NCBI GenBank assembly: GCA_004762125.1
Contig: SIHQ01000008.1
Location: forward strand, 104,173-168,172
Origin: Oceanospirillales bacterium
Lineage (GTDB): Bacteria > Pseudomonadota > Gammaproteobacteria > Pseudomonadales > Endozoicomonadaceae
Direction: 5' to 3'
DNA: 64,000 bases
Shown: piece after piece, positions 57,101 through 64,000 of the stretch
How positions within the stretch are numbered: the stretch's first letter is position 1
Layout of the letters: each line of letters begins with the position of its first letter
Position numbers and translations under genes: made by a program
Notes under the pieces: model-generated
What the model was told of the DNA's origin: nothing
The model's database searches: none
Seen by the model: the letters and a program-made list of their open reading frames with translations, nothing else

Positions 57101-57926
57101 TGCAGCGTTTACTCCCGAGGAGTTGGCAGGCGGTGTCCGGGCTCTGGCTCAGGGCGAGCGTGTGGGTTCGGTCACAGTGCAGCCGGTGGTGAATGCAGGC
57201 GAAGCTTTTGTGTTGCAGGAAAGCTTTGACGGACTGGGTGTGTCGGATCGCGATTCTCCGTGGCGGGAAGTGACCGATACCGTACGGTTGCACGCTTTGG
57301 AAAATCGCAGTGGTTCAGTGGTCGAAACCGGCAATATGCAGGTGGGCAAGCCGGGGCAAAGTGATACTTTTTTGTTCGACGGTGATTATGTGCGCAACGC
57401 GTTAAAACTGGGCAGACGACAACAGCCCGGTGTGCTCGATGCGCAGTTGCGATTGAAAAGGACGGAACTTCATGAGCAGGGGCTGAACGTCGAGCGGGAA
57501 GTGTACCAATCCGTGACAGTGGATTACGCCCGCAAGGTACAGCAGCTAAAAGCCGAGTTTGAAGTGTTCCGTACGGCCATGGACGTCTTTTATGAACAAA
57601 CATCAAGCTTGTCGGCAGAAGAGCATATTCCCCTGTTGAGTACCCTGCGACAAGAAGTAGGAGCCGATGGCAACACGAAGTGGAAAATGGATTTTGCAGA
57701 TCGGGCTGTAGAACAAACAGTAGGGACGCACATCATTGAAGACGAGCGCATTGTCCGCTATGTGCTCAACCACGACGAACAGATCGATCAGGTGCGTCGG
57801 GTACTGAAACTGAATCATCTGGATGAGGCAGACATTAACGTCAGACCGGGCGAGACGGCAGAAAACTTCGAAGGCGTTGATGCGCCCGATGGTATTGCCC
57901 TGGCAACCTCTAATCTCGCCGCCTAA
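54069..57926 (+). CDS. TcdA/TcdB-like toxin 2, 5' frameshifted and C-terminally truncated
   Basis: A frame of 1285 codons; the real protein should begin at 53879. DGYQVKVWRDKDSIFERI (from about residue 24) and LAENLARIKILYDEAGIS (about 175-192) resemble the TcdB glucosyltransferase, but the DXD place reads SIDRSSLP. The C80 protease domain (about 470-650) is clear: FDNQIIITLDDDATNF, His535 in LLGHGGVRSD, LTAEELVEMV, Cys584 in VVLCGCSLED and SVTAPNKSFSIDALGHKLY. CGTGSRAKRQTC (862-873) is the cysteine-flanked furin-type loop. Then comes the region shared with toxin 1, ending abruptly DGIALATSNLAA at a repeat junction, about 75 residues short of toxin 1. Function as a whole toxin is doubtful. 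Confidence 0.75.
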   Translation: MWSVNSVLMKPITSASAARSNRDDGYQVKVWRDKDSIFERIKFNAIVDQVFNDARVTVTGRVPPEPLIALISNEKDVVNERIVHELRFLLKNGEAVANQAQATKQALLSLADEDEDFHINKEQLDLIEHEQVLRFGQLRLESNIEVLDIPLRSGDSLLDRFYKNTAYVNSDVRLAENLARIKILYDEAGISIDRSSLPAINESVFAPETSILNLDNIPERYHQLFKEAKLQALLNQYASTHEDWGNDRARLSGQYPDYLEQLRAADFPSAGEVADAIIRSVSTSSEPFFTSLGDIDTHGHSILLGAEPEYAAATPMIVGVAVSRDQGLKSVSKEFEQLSDFQQRYVEVLSRIRPDGKKVSSQLVREGLKNQLRHFYTDQATGILTVTERELSSVTDSLARFETRGIEPSDIDGDMLGASAINRLIRKSEGIAATKRPSAIFSEQSIRTEVFAKRGLGDIYVPDRFIRSKTFDNQIIITLDDDATNFNGAAKLFDRDPEHSSWLHWDRATGNLVVRAESGTSTIINENTRIYLLGHGGVRSDVGSQLVKTTLGKLTAEELVEMVVKPVFNRYGKRKAGRVVLCGCSLEDSNLSASGTLSRTEIYPKEGEGVQSASYSASLLVEMQSTGLSVGSVTAPNKSFSIDALGHKLYTLNGERVSKPELTRFKFWINADGTVSYNVKHGSDALTSLGVYEVDIFLDESAESLSAYLKSASQRTSDAVLNRHASELARNKSIILPGDTNALALGMKADGEKGIIVISDPDRQYVEGIKAALRLVTQSGGPTEWIDKVRQVSPSAADELASILAGFSDKDAAFVRLKIRTINDGFALYKLNLTHLVEAGVVRNELTGAASSIHAASIGGACGTGSRAKRQTCSQEEIEEQAREASEGLTLLSDDETRLLIGNSSDDIALHTSEPDSVLANVQEGIHDFRRSTTSQRIAEHEGYHNIIALDSESFSAAQTLARNSNEEGRALLLQRNGERVFLTTEDGRVVTMVEGGAHNRITLVGETETFAAFTPEELAGGVRALAQGERVGSVTVQPVVNAGEAFVLQESFDGLGVSDRDSPWREVTDTVRLHALENRSGSVVETGNMQVGKPGQSDTFLFDGDYVRNALKLGRRQQPGVLDAQLRLKRTELHEQGLNVEREVYQSVTVDYARKVQQLKAEFEVFRTAMDVFYEQTSSLSAEEHIPLLSTLRQEVGADGNTKWKMDFADRAVEQTVGTHIIEDERIVRYVLNHDEQIDQVRRVLKLNHLDEADINVRPGETAENFEGVDAPDGIALATSNLAA
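56655..57904 (+). repeat. Direct repeat 2, right copy
   Basis: Second copy of the 1.25-kb segment at 50514-51763. It ends exactly where the toxin 2 reading frame leaves homology and, after about 10 bp, direct repeat 1 begins. Confidence 0.9.
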
Positions 57927-58224
57927 ACACTAATCTATACTTTCCCCTCCACAGTAAAAACTCTACCCATATCAAATGCGAAATCTGGGATCACGTTTAA
58001 TCAACGGCTTTCTACTAACCGCGCTTTTGCTAGCGAAAGTAACCTGCGCCCAGAATCTGGAACTTCAGTCAGGTCAGCCCGTGATTCACGGCGAAATCAA
58101 CGGCATGAAAGTCATGGCACAAGGGGATTACGTGGCGTTTATTGCCGCAGGCAAACCATTACCGCTGTTGAGTGAAAAAGAATGTGATCGTGATTTACAC
58201 TGCACCATGCAGAAGAATAGAACC
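57915..58224 (+). repeat. Direct repeat 1, right copy
   Basis: Second copy of 45354-45663. Its first bases supply the stop codon of toxin 2 (CGCCTAA), so the junction of the two repeats created the truncated toxin end. Confidence 0.9.
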
Positions 58225-60255
58225 GGGATGCTGGTGCTCAGTTCCAAGCAACTCTTGATATACGACCGTCCATTAAATCCATTAGAAGAATTACCTGATA
58301 ATGCGACGCACACAGACCCTTTGTATCCCGATGCTGCTGAGATAATCCGTTATTCCAATATTCCGATTAATCCAGCCACTGCCACTATTGCGTTAGATTT
58401 TCCCCAGCCTACAATCACAATACCCACCGGCAACGAAGTAGTTGATGAAACACCGGGTGTTTTATGGGTCAGCAGCCAGATAATGACGTGGCTGGCAGAA
58501 GCCGTTACCACGTTCAGCAACACCAGGCAGATGTTGGCTACCAGCTCGGGTGACATGCTGACGCCCATTATTGAGCCCAGTTCAACACAACAGCAGAGAC
58601 CATTACCATCGTTGACGGAAGAAGAGAATGAGTTGCTGAAAAGTCTGATGTCGACAACCACTATGCCCATGCCATCGCCAACACCTGTGTTGGTTGAAGA
58701 TGGGTTGGGAATGGATGGTTCTGTTCGGGTGATTACAGAGCTTGATCACTTGATGATCAGGCCGAGTCCCAGTGGCCAGTACGGTGGAAGCAGCGAAACA
58801 ACCAGCAGCTTCTCTCATACAGTGAAGCAAGTTCCAACAGAGACTGGTAGCAGAGCCGAAAGCACAATATCAGAAAATACAGAGGTGACCTCGACCGCTA
58901 CAGATTCAGTCACAGCAGAGTCCCTGCAAGCCAGCAACCTTCCCACTAATACTCAACGAGCGTCAGAAGGGGGTGGCGCTGCAACAGGTGTGACAAAGAT
59001 TGATCAAAAAGTAGTGGAAATGACGGCTTCTGAAGCTCAGGCATCTGCATCCAGTTGGAGGCTGTTAGTACCATCACCTCTGGATCTTCTCGTTGCAGCG
59101 AAAACACCTGCTGATCTTTCAATAGAACAAAAACGAAAAATACTCAGCTATGTCAGAGGTTTTGGAAAAAATGCACTGGATGAAGAATATTATCCCGATG
59201 AGGAAATAGAGGAGACTTTTGACTCATCTACTAAAAGAGGCAGGGGGATAATGCTTGGTTTCTGGTATCTATACGATTGTGAATTGGATGAAGATGTTAA
59301 TTTTGATGGTGGTTGGTGTAACCCAAATTTTGACGGAGCTCTCTCATTACAAACTCCTGGTTATCTGAGCCCAGATTATTTCCAGCGATTACTGGCAAAG
59401 AACCCGTCACAGGATCAGGTTGAAGAAAAAAGCATACGGCCTGTACTTGCTAAAGAGCCTTTAATAAGGCCGACGGGCTTGCCGGAAACCGAACACGCCA
59501 CCCTGAAGGATGTGGTTTTGCATCGAATTCAGCAGAAATTCAATGCTAAAAAGCTGGAAGACCCCAATAACCCCGGCCATCTGCCCCCCCTCTCTGTTCG
59601 AGAAATCAGAAACCTGATTACTCGCTGTGCACTGCCGGAGAAAGAACTCGTAAAACTCGTTGGTGTCAGTCAAATTGTTGGCGGGGATCCCATCGACAAC
59701 TCCATTATCTCAGGAAGAGATGGGTTACTGAAGGCGCTTTTGCAAAGGTTGAGATCTGGAGAGGGCGCCGATCAGTCACTGTTTGACAAAGGTGGCACGC
59801 TGGAACACTGGCGTTATATTCCTGAATACAACGCTGATGAAAAACGGGCATTGTTAGTTAAAAAAATGTTGACGTGGAGTAGCTGGCATTACATGAAAAA
59901 AACCGAGTTAATGGACTCGGAAGAAATCGCCGAAGTGATTCGAGTGTTCAAAGAGCTCAGCGATAACGACATTCATTACCGATATGGGGATTGTTATATC
60001 CACCGTCTGGCCGAACAGTTCTTTGGCAGGATAGAGGCCAAGCGATCTCTTTTTATTCCAGAGTATTCAGCTGAAAGAAAACGGGCCATCGTAGCTAGGC
60101 ATTGTGAGCTATGTCATGAAACGGAAGTGAAACCTTGCTCCGAAGACCCACCCTGCCAGCTGTTTGATGACGATGACCAAATGCACCAAAGATACAGTGA
60201 TGCTGATATCCGTATGATGGAAATCAGGGTATATGACAAACAGCAAGATCAGTGA
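57976..60255 (+). CDS. Secreted protein A2 of the toxin array
   Basis: 759 residues. The signal peptide and first 80 residues are almost identical to A1 (direct repeat 1). It then diverges but stays paralogous: FPQPT..., GNEV(I/V)D(K/E)TPG, EPSSTQ and PSPSGQYG are shared. A unique middle section (about residues 340-590) follows. Two C-terminal repeat units, IPEYNADEKRALLVK...LSDNDIHYRY and IPEYSAERKRAIV...QRYSDADIRMM, match those of A1. It is probably exported through Sec and possibly onward by the type II system. Unknown family; a partner role with the toxins is inferred from position. Confidence 0.75.
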   Translation: MRNLGSRLINGFLLTALLLAKVTCAQNLELQSGQPVIHGEINGMKVMAQGDYVAFIAAGKPLPLLSEKECDRDLHCTMQKNRTGMLVLSSKQLLIYDRPLNPLEELPDNATHTDPLYPDAAEIIRYSNIPINPATATIALDFPQPTITIPTGNEVVDETPGVLWVSSQIMTWLAEAVTTFSNTRQMLATSSGDMLTPIIEPSSTQQQRPLPSLTEEENELLKSLMSTTTMPMPSPTPVLVEDGLGMDGSVRVITELDHLMIRPSPSGQYGGSSETTSSFSHTVKQVPTETGSRAESTISENTEVTSTATDSVTAESLQASNLPTNTQRASEGGGAATGVTKIDQKVVEMTASEAQASASSWRLLVPSPLDLLVAAKTPADLSIEQKRKILSYVRGFGKNALDEEYYPDEEIEETFDSSTKRGRGIMLGFWYLYDCELDEDVNFDGGWCNPNFDGALSLQTPGYLSPDYFQRLLAKNPSQDQVEEKSIRPVLAKEPLIRPTGLPETEHATLKDVVLHRIQQKFNAKKLEDPNNPGHLPPLSVREIRNLITRCALPEKELVKLVGVSQIVGGDPIDNSIISGRDGLLKALLQRLRSGEGADQSLFDKGGTLEHWRYIPEYNADEKRALLVKKMLTWSSWHYMKKTELMDSEEIAEVIRVFKELSDNDIHYRYGDCYIHRLAEQFFGRIEAKRSLFIPEYSAERKRAIVARHCELCHETEVKPCSEDPPCQLFDDDDQMHQRYSDADIRMMEIRVYDKQQDQ

Positions 60256-60362
60256 GGTATTTGAGTCCCCTTTATAACGATTGCTTATTTTTCCTGACTG
60301 AAAGCCTGCCGTATGCTAGCCTAATTATACGGCTCTCGAAGTGTTATTTCCGCGCTATCCCT

Positions 60363-61175
60363 GGTTCTGTTGCAAACTGACGTCGATTTATAAGCCTGCT
60401 ACCTTGTATTCAGTCACAGTAGTTTAGTTGAGCCCTTTTAACATGGATTTCTCCGGTCGCCACTTTCCACAGATCTCATGCTTCAAACCATCCGCTGGTA
60501 TCTGCGCTATAGCTTGAGCTATCAGGACCTAGAATAAATCCTGGAAGAGCGTGGCGTCGAAATTCATCACACCACTCCCTATCGCTGGATTCAGGAATAC
60601 GCGCCACAACTGGAAGCGGAACACCGTAAACGTCGCAAGTCTTGTGGTACCTCCTGGTGTATGGATGAAACCTATATAAAGGTCAAAGGTGAGTGGGTCT
60701 ATCTCTATAGGGCCGTTGATAAAGAGGCTGATACCGTGGATTTCCTGCTGACCAAGAAGCGAGACAAGAAGGCGGCTCTGCGATTCTTTAGGAAGGCTAT
60801 TCGCCTCAACGGCATGTCCGAGAAGGTGACCATTGACAAGAGCGGGTCCAATACGGCTGCCCTGGAACAACTCAACAAAGAACAGGAGAAAGCCGGTCAG
60901 TCGAAGATCGAGATCCGCCAGATAAAGTACCTCAACAACCTGGTGGAACAGGATCATCGGGGAGTGAAACGGCGAACTCGACCCATGCTCGGGTTTCAAA
61001 GTTTCAAAACCGCCCGGAGAGCTCTGAAAGGGGTGGAGCTATGTCACAGCATTCGTAAAGGCCAATACAACAAAACTCAATCTGCTAATGACTGGGCATA
61101 CTTTTATTCCCTCGCAGTCTAACTGTGCCTGGAGGAGTGGTGTTTGTGATCTATCTGAAAATTTGCAACGGAACC
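60363..61175 (+). mobile_element. IS6-family insertion sequence (inactive)
   Basis: 813 bp bounded by GGTTCTGTTGCAAA (60363-60376) and TTTGCAACGGAACC (61162-61175), a 14-bp inverted pair with one mismatch, like the IS26 type. The flanking octamers (CTATCCCT left, CAATAAAA right) do not match, so there is no target duplication: it entered by recombination or was rearranged later. Confidence 0.85.
60443..61122 (+). pseudogene. IS6-family transposase, broken
   Basis: It starts MDFSGRHFPQ, shifts frame near 60476, then reads LQTIRWYLRYSLSYQDLE, meets TAA at about 60536 (family has Glu) and continues ILEERGVEIHHTTPYRWIQ. The intact remainder (from 60661, 153 aa) has the DDE residues in WCMDETYIKVKG, TIDKSGSNTAAL and LVEQDHRGVKRR. 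One frameshift plus one nonsense codon make it inactive. Confidence 0.8.
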
Positions 61176-61645
61176 CAATAAAAGCCATCATTCGACCGGT
61201 ATTCAAATGCAGGGCGTGTGGTGAATCTATGAAGCACATAGCATTCCGCTTTATGAAACCGACCTGAGTTAATAGACAGACACCTTCACCGCCATTCACA
61301 AGAACGGAGGGAATAACAGACCGTCTTACAGAATGACAAAGCGTCAGACTACTATTAAGCAGTGGTCGGCTAGCTTACATCTTGAATAAAGAGCGTTCAG
61401 AAAAAACGCTCTGATTTAATACCCGTAAGAAAAGATATCTTCAATAGACTACCTTCACCATAAATCAACTCGGGCTTGTGCAACAACCGGATAAGATTGC
61501 GGCTGGGCGCAATCTATCCTTATTCGTTTTATAAGGCCGATGTCTCAAACAACAATGTTAGTTATTGTAACAAATATTGAAACTACTCCTATAGCCATGA
61601 CTCAAAGGGAATAAGATAATTTTGTTTTGAATAGAGACAATACCT
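61176..61645. other. Gene-free stretch between the IS6 copy and the kinase gene
   Basis: No gene seen. A hairpin GGATAAGATTGCG-GCTGGG-CGCAATCTATCC (61489-61519) lies mid-way, possibly a terminator or regulatory element for the AT-rich kinase gene that follows. Confidence 0.45.
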
Positions 61646-62515
61646 ATGAACCCATGCAAAGCTCAATCTGAACTAAGTGTAGATAAGTGCATTGAGCCTT
61701 CCGCTAGGCTTGCTAGCGAGGAAAAACCAAAAGTTTTACATCGCGGTTTTACCATAAAAGTACTTCCCTCGCAAGGAGCGAGGAGTATATGCTATCTAGC
61801 ACAATTAACTGAGACAAACGAAGAATTTGTGTTAAAGAAAAATTCACAAGAATTAGGAAAAAGGGAAGTGGAATGTCTACAGGCTTTAAACCCACATAAT
61901 AATATTGTTCAACTACTTGATTTTATTCCACCTACAGCTAGTAACCCTGAGTATAGTATCGCTCTTGAATTAGCTGATTGTGATTTAGCCAATCTAATTG
62001 GATATTGGGGAGAAGAAAAAGCCTGTATAACAATTGGACATATGAACAATATATTCAGTCAATTATTATCAGCCTATTTACATATAAGAAAAAAAGGTCT
62101 TCTAAAACACACAGATTTTTCTGACAGAAACACCCTGTACTTTTCATCCGGTTGCAGATTAAAGGTTTGCGATTTTAACTCAGATTTATTAGATATATGT
62201 CAATATGATATACACCTCTTAAAAAGCATGTCTCGACTTTTATTTGAAATAGCGCATCGAATAGCTCATAAATGCGATGCTGTTACAGGGAAGTATTATC
62301 CAGCCCCAATGTGCAAAGCTAATTGCTTCAAGATGTTCCGAGAGTCACCAAACTCTGAAACGAGTGACTGGAAAAAGTTACTAAGTGAAAAACAAGTGGA
62401 GTTGACTGTAAAAATGAATGACGGGTTATTATCATCGGAAAAAGATATTGATACATATCAAAGATTATTTACTGATGGTCTAGATGTATTACCGAACTCA
62501 AAAAATCTGAGATGA
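61646..62515 (+). CDS. Eukaryote-like protein kinase
   Basis: A 289-residue AT-rich gene with a recognisable kinase core. The nucleotide-binding Lys is in EEFVLKKN (Lys64/65), the helix C Glu in GKREVECLQAL (Glu74), followed by NNIVQLLDF and hinge ALELADCDL. The catalytic loop is LKHTDFSDRNTLYF (Asp157, Asn162; compare HRDLKPEN) and the metal-binding motif RLKVCDFNSD (Asp176; DFN instead of DFG). The Gly-rich loop is poor (LPSQGARSICY). All phosphotransfer residues are present, so activity is plausible. No signal peptide; it could be a translocated effector. It is flanked by an IS6 copy and an IS91-type element and is probably acquired. Confidence 0.7.
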   Translation: MNPCKAQSELSVDKCIEPSARLASEEKPKVLHRGFTIKVLPSQGARSICYLAQLTETNEEFVLKKNSQELGKREVECLQALNPHNNIVQLLDFIPPTASNPEYSIALELADCDLANLIGYWGEEKACITIGHMNNIFSQLLSAYLHIRKKGLLKHTDFSDRNTLYFSSGCRLKVCDFNSDLLDICQYDIHLLKSMSRLLFEIAHRIAHKCDAVTGKYYPAPMCKANCFKMFRESPNSETSDWKKLLSEKQVELTVKMNDGLLSSEKDIDTYQRLFTDGLDVLPNSKNLR

Positions 62516-62692
62516 GAGACTGACAGAACATGATTAGGCCTTATAACCCTTTAATTCAGGGGCGCAGAATGCGTCCCATGGAATTGATTGTTGAACCAAG
62601 CCGCTACGCGACGAAAACAAGCACCGTTCCGAATATCCAATACTTCCTGATTCCACAACAACCCGTTGTGGCTTATTCCGGAAGCCCATTCA

Positions 62693-63595
62693 ATGAACAG
62701 TACCGAACAAAAACGATTTGAACAATTGTACCAAAAACACCGGCAAACCCTGATACTTCAAGGTAAAAGCAAATCCACTATTGATCTTTATAGCCGACCA
62801 CTGCGACGTTTAGCCACTTTCTTTGACCGCTGTCCCGACACCCTCACTCCCGATGATCTGAAAACCTATTTTGCTGCTCTGGTAGTGAGTCACTCATGGA
62901 GCACCGTCAAAACCGACCGTAACGGGATTCAGTTCTTCTGGAAACACATCCTTAAGAAGCACTGGAACTTCGTAGAAATCATCAAACCGCCCACGGTTAA
63001 ACGGCTTCCCGTTATTCTCACCGCCTCAGAAATAGAACGCCTGCTCAATAAAGCCCGAAAGCTACGGTATTACACCATTCTGCTGACGCTTTACAGCATG
63101 GGGTTGAGGCTGAGTGAAGGCCTTAACCTGACTACGGCTGACATTGATTCCGAACAAATGAGGGTTCATCTACGAGATTGTAAAGGCAGAAAAGATCGCT
63201 ATATTGATCTTCCCCTGCGTACCCTAAAAGCCCTACGACGGTATTGGGCTACTCATCAGAATCCTCGATTTCTGTTTCCTGAAGGACAAACCGCCAAACA
63301 ACGGCATCAGGCCACTCAACCCATGAGCTTGGCCTGCACCCAGAAAGCCATGAAACAATTGGTCGAAGACGCCAGAATCAATAAAAAAGTCAGTCCTCAC
63401 AACTTACGACACAGTTTTGCTACCCACTTGCTGGAGCAAGGTTTGAGCCTTAGAGCTATTCAGACTTTGCTCGGCCACATGTGCCCTAAAATAACGGCTG
63501 TCTATACCCAGCTCACCGAAACCATCCAACTGAACACCCAAAAAACCATGAATCATATGATCGACGCTCTCAACTTAAAAGGAGACGATCAGTGA
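62693..63595 (+). CDS. Tyrosine recombinase associated with an IS91-type element
   Basis: 300 residues from ATG 62693 (MNSTEQKRFEQLY). The SAM-like core-binding N-terminus (STIDLYSRPLRRLATFF) is followed by a catalytic domain: Arg in YSMGLRLSEGLNL, Lys in KGRKDRYIDLP, HxxR in SPHNLRHSFATHLLEQG, His in QTLLGHMCPK and Tyr in TAVYTQLTE. It resembles the XerD/integron-like enzymes found as the first gene of many IS91-family elements. The next gene overlaps it by 4 bp (GTGA), indicating a two-gene unit. Confidence 0.9.
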   Translation: MNSTEQKRFEQLYQKHRQTLILQGKSKSTIDLYSRPLRRLATFFDRCPDTLTPDDLKTYFAALVVSHSWSTVKTDRNGIQFFWKHILKKHWNFVEIIKPPTVKRLPVILTASEIERLLNKARKLRYYTILLTLYSMGLRLSEGLNLTTADIDSEQMRVHLRDCKGRKDRYIDLPLRTLKALRRYWATHQNPRFLFPEGQTAKQRHQATQPMSLACTQKAMKQLVEDARINKKVSPHNLRHSFATHLLEQGLSLRAIQTLLGHMCPKITAVYTQLTETIQLNTQKTMNHMIDALNLKGDDQ

Positions 63596-64000
63596 ACCTC
63601 GCTGACATTGCCGATCAGTACGGTGATCGGTTTCTGAAAAAATACGAGCATTGTTTATTACCAGGTCATCGCAAAGCACTTAAAGCAATCCAACTCTGTC
63701 GAACTCCAGGCTCGGGCATGACATTACTGGAATGCAATGGCTGTGGCAGCCGGGATCAAAAGCCCATGTCTTGCGGACACCGTCACTGCAATCGTTGTCA
63801 GAATACGGATACCAGCCAGTGGCTGGCACGGCAAAGTCAAAAGCTGCTGCCGGTGGAATACTTTATGGTGACGTTTACCTTACCCGCTCAACTTCGAACG
63901 CTGGCATGGCAGAACCAGCGAACGGTTTATGACCTCTTATTCAGAATCGCTTCAGACACCTTGAAAGAGTTCGGTGCGAACCCTAAAAACATGGACGCAG
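63592..64000 (+). CDS. IS91-family transposase, partial at window end
   Basis: The frame opens at GTG 63592 overlapping the recombinase stop and stays open to the window edge (136 codons). It reads VNLADIADQYGDRFLKKYEH, then the zinc-binding domain LLECNGCGSRDQKPMSC and GHRHCNRCQ, then YFMVTFTLPAQLR. This N-terminal zinc ribbon and HUH-type lead are typical of IS91/ISCR rolling-circle transposases. The catalytic HUH and tyrosine motifs would lie beyond the window. Confidence 0.9.
   Translation, partial: MNLADIADQYGDRFLKKYEHCLLPGHRKALKAIQLCRTPGSGMTLLECNGCGSRDQKPMSCGHRHCNRCQNTDTSQWLARQSQKLLPVEYFMVTFTLPAQLRTLAWQNQRTVYDLLFRIASDTLKEFGANPKNMDA

Noticed and set aside
60355..61183. Target-site duplication around the IS6 copy
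   Set aside because: The 8-bp flanks are CTATCCCT and CAATAAAA and do not match.
62530..62721. 63-codon frame just before the IS91-associated recombinase
   Set aside because: It overlaps the recombinase start in another frame and has no recognised features; more likely the untranslated left part of the mobile element.

Overview
The window looks like a chromosome segment of a host-associated marine gammaproteobacterium. Endozoicomonas or a close relative in the Oceanospirillales is my best guess. The evidence is a conventional gammaproteobacterial TCA cluster (gltA divergent from sdhCDAB-sucAB-lpd-sucCD), a type II secretin, MlaA, an HsbR/HsbA-like pair, and then an accessory region full of TcdA/TcdB-like toxin genes, kinase-like proteins and broken mobile elements. 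The genus is inferred from gene content; no rRNA is present to confirm it.

Layout. 1-3.1 kb: gspD and a UbiA/MenA-type prenyltransferase. 3.3-16.7 kb: the TCA cluster, with sdh and gltA reading away from each other from a shared 0.45 kb promoter region. 16.8-17.8 kb: a dead IS66 remnant abutting the 3' half of a terC-like gene. 17.9-26.1 kb: metabolic and regulatory genes (lone PTS EIIC, VanX-like dipeptidase, TauE/SafE, thymidine kinase, CvfB-like RNA-binding protein, MarR regulator, peroxiredoxin, a formimidoylglutamase homologue that has lost metal ligands, acyl-CoA desaturase). 26.3-30.75 kb: a decayed locus with a kinase-like protein and a gene spread over three reading frames. 30.8-41 kb: a large hybrid histidine kinase, small secreted proteins, tRNA-Arg(CCT) with an old copy of its 3' end 1.5 kb away, a FlgM-like anti-sigma factor, mlaA, the hsbR/hsbA-like pair and dusA.

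41-64 kb is an island. It opens with a tyrosine recombinase beside dusA and the 3' half of a tRNA-Pro, then a second tyrosine recombinase. Next comes a tandem array of secreted-protein and toxin genes (45.4-60.3 kb): secreted A1 - toxin 1 - secreted B - toxin 2 - secreted A2. Both toxins have an N-terminal region resembling the TcdA/TcdB glycosyltransferase, a C80-type (inositol-phosphate-activated) cysteine protease domain with visible His and Cys, and then a disulfide-type loop carrying a furin-like R-X-K/R-R site (CSGTGNRRRRQIC and CGTGSRAKRQTC). After the loop both have an almost identical C-terminal region. About 1.25 kb of that region and about 0.3 kb around the start of secreted A are direct repeats, so the array grew by duplication and recombination. 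Toxin 2 is frameshifted near its N-terminus and cut short at its C-terminus by the repeat junction. The island continues with a dead IS6-family copy, a eukaryote-like protein kinase, and a tyrosine recombinase overlapping an IS91-type transposase that runs off the window.

The most noteworthy system is the tandem TcdB-like toxin array: its cysteine-flanked furin-type loop, the degenerate DXD motif in its glycosyltransferase-like domains, and the family of secreted partner proteins encoded between the toxins.
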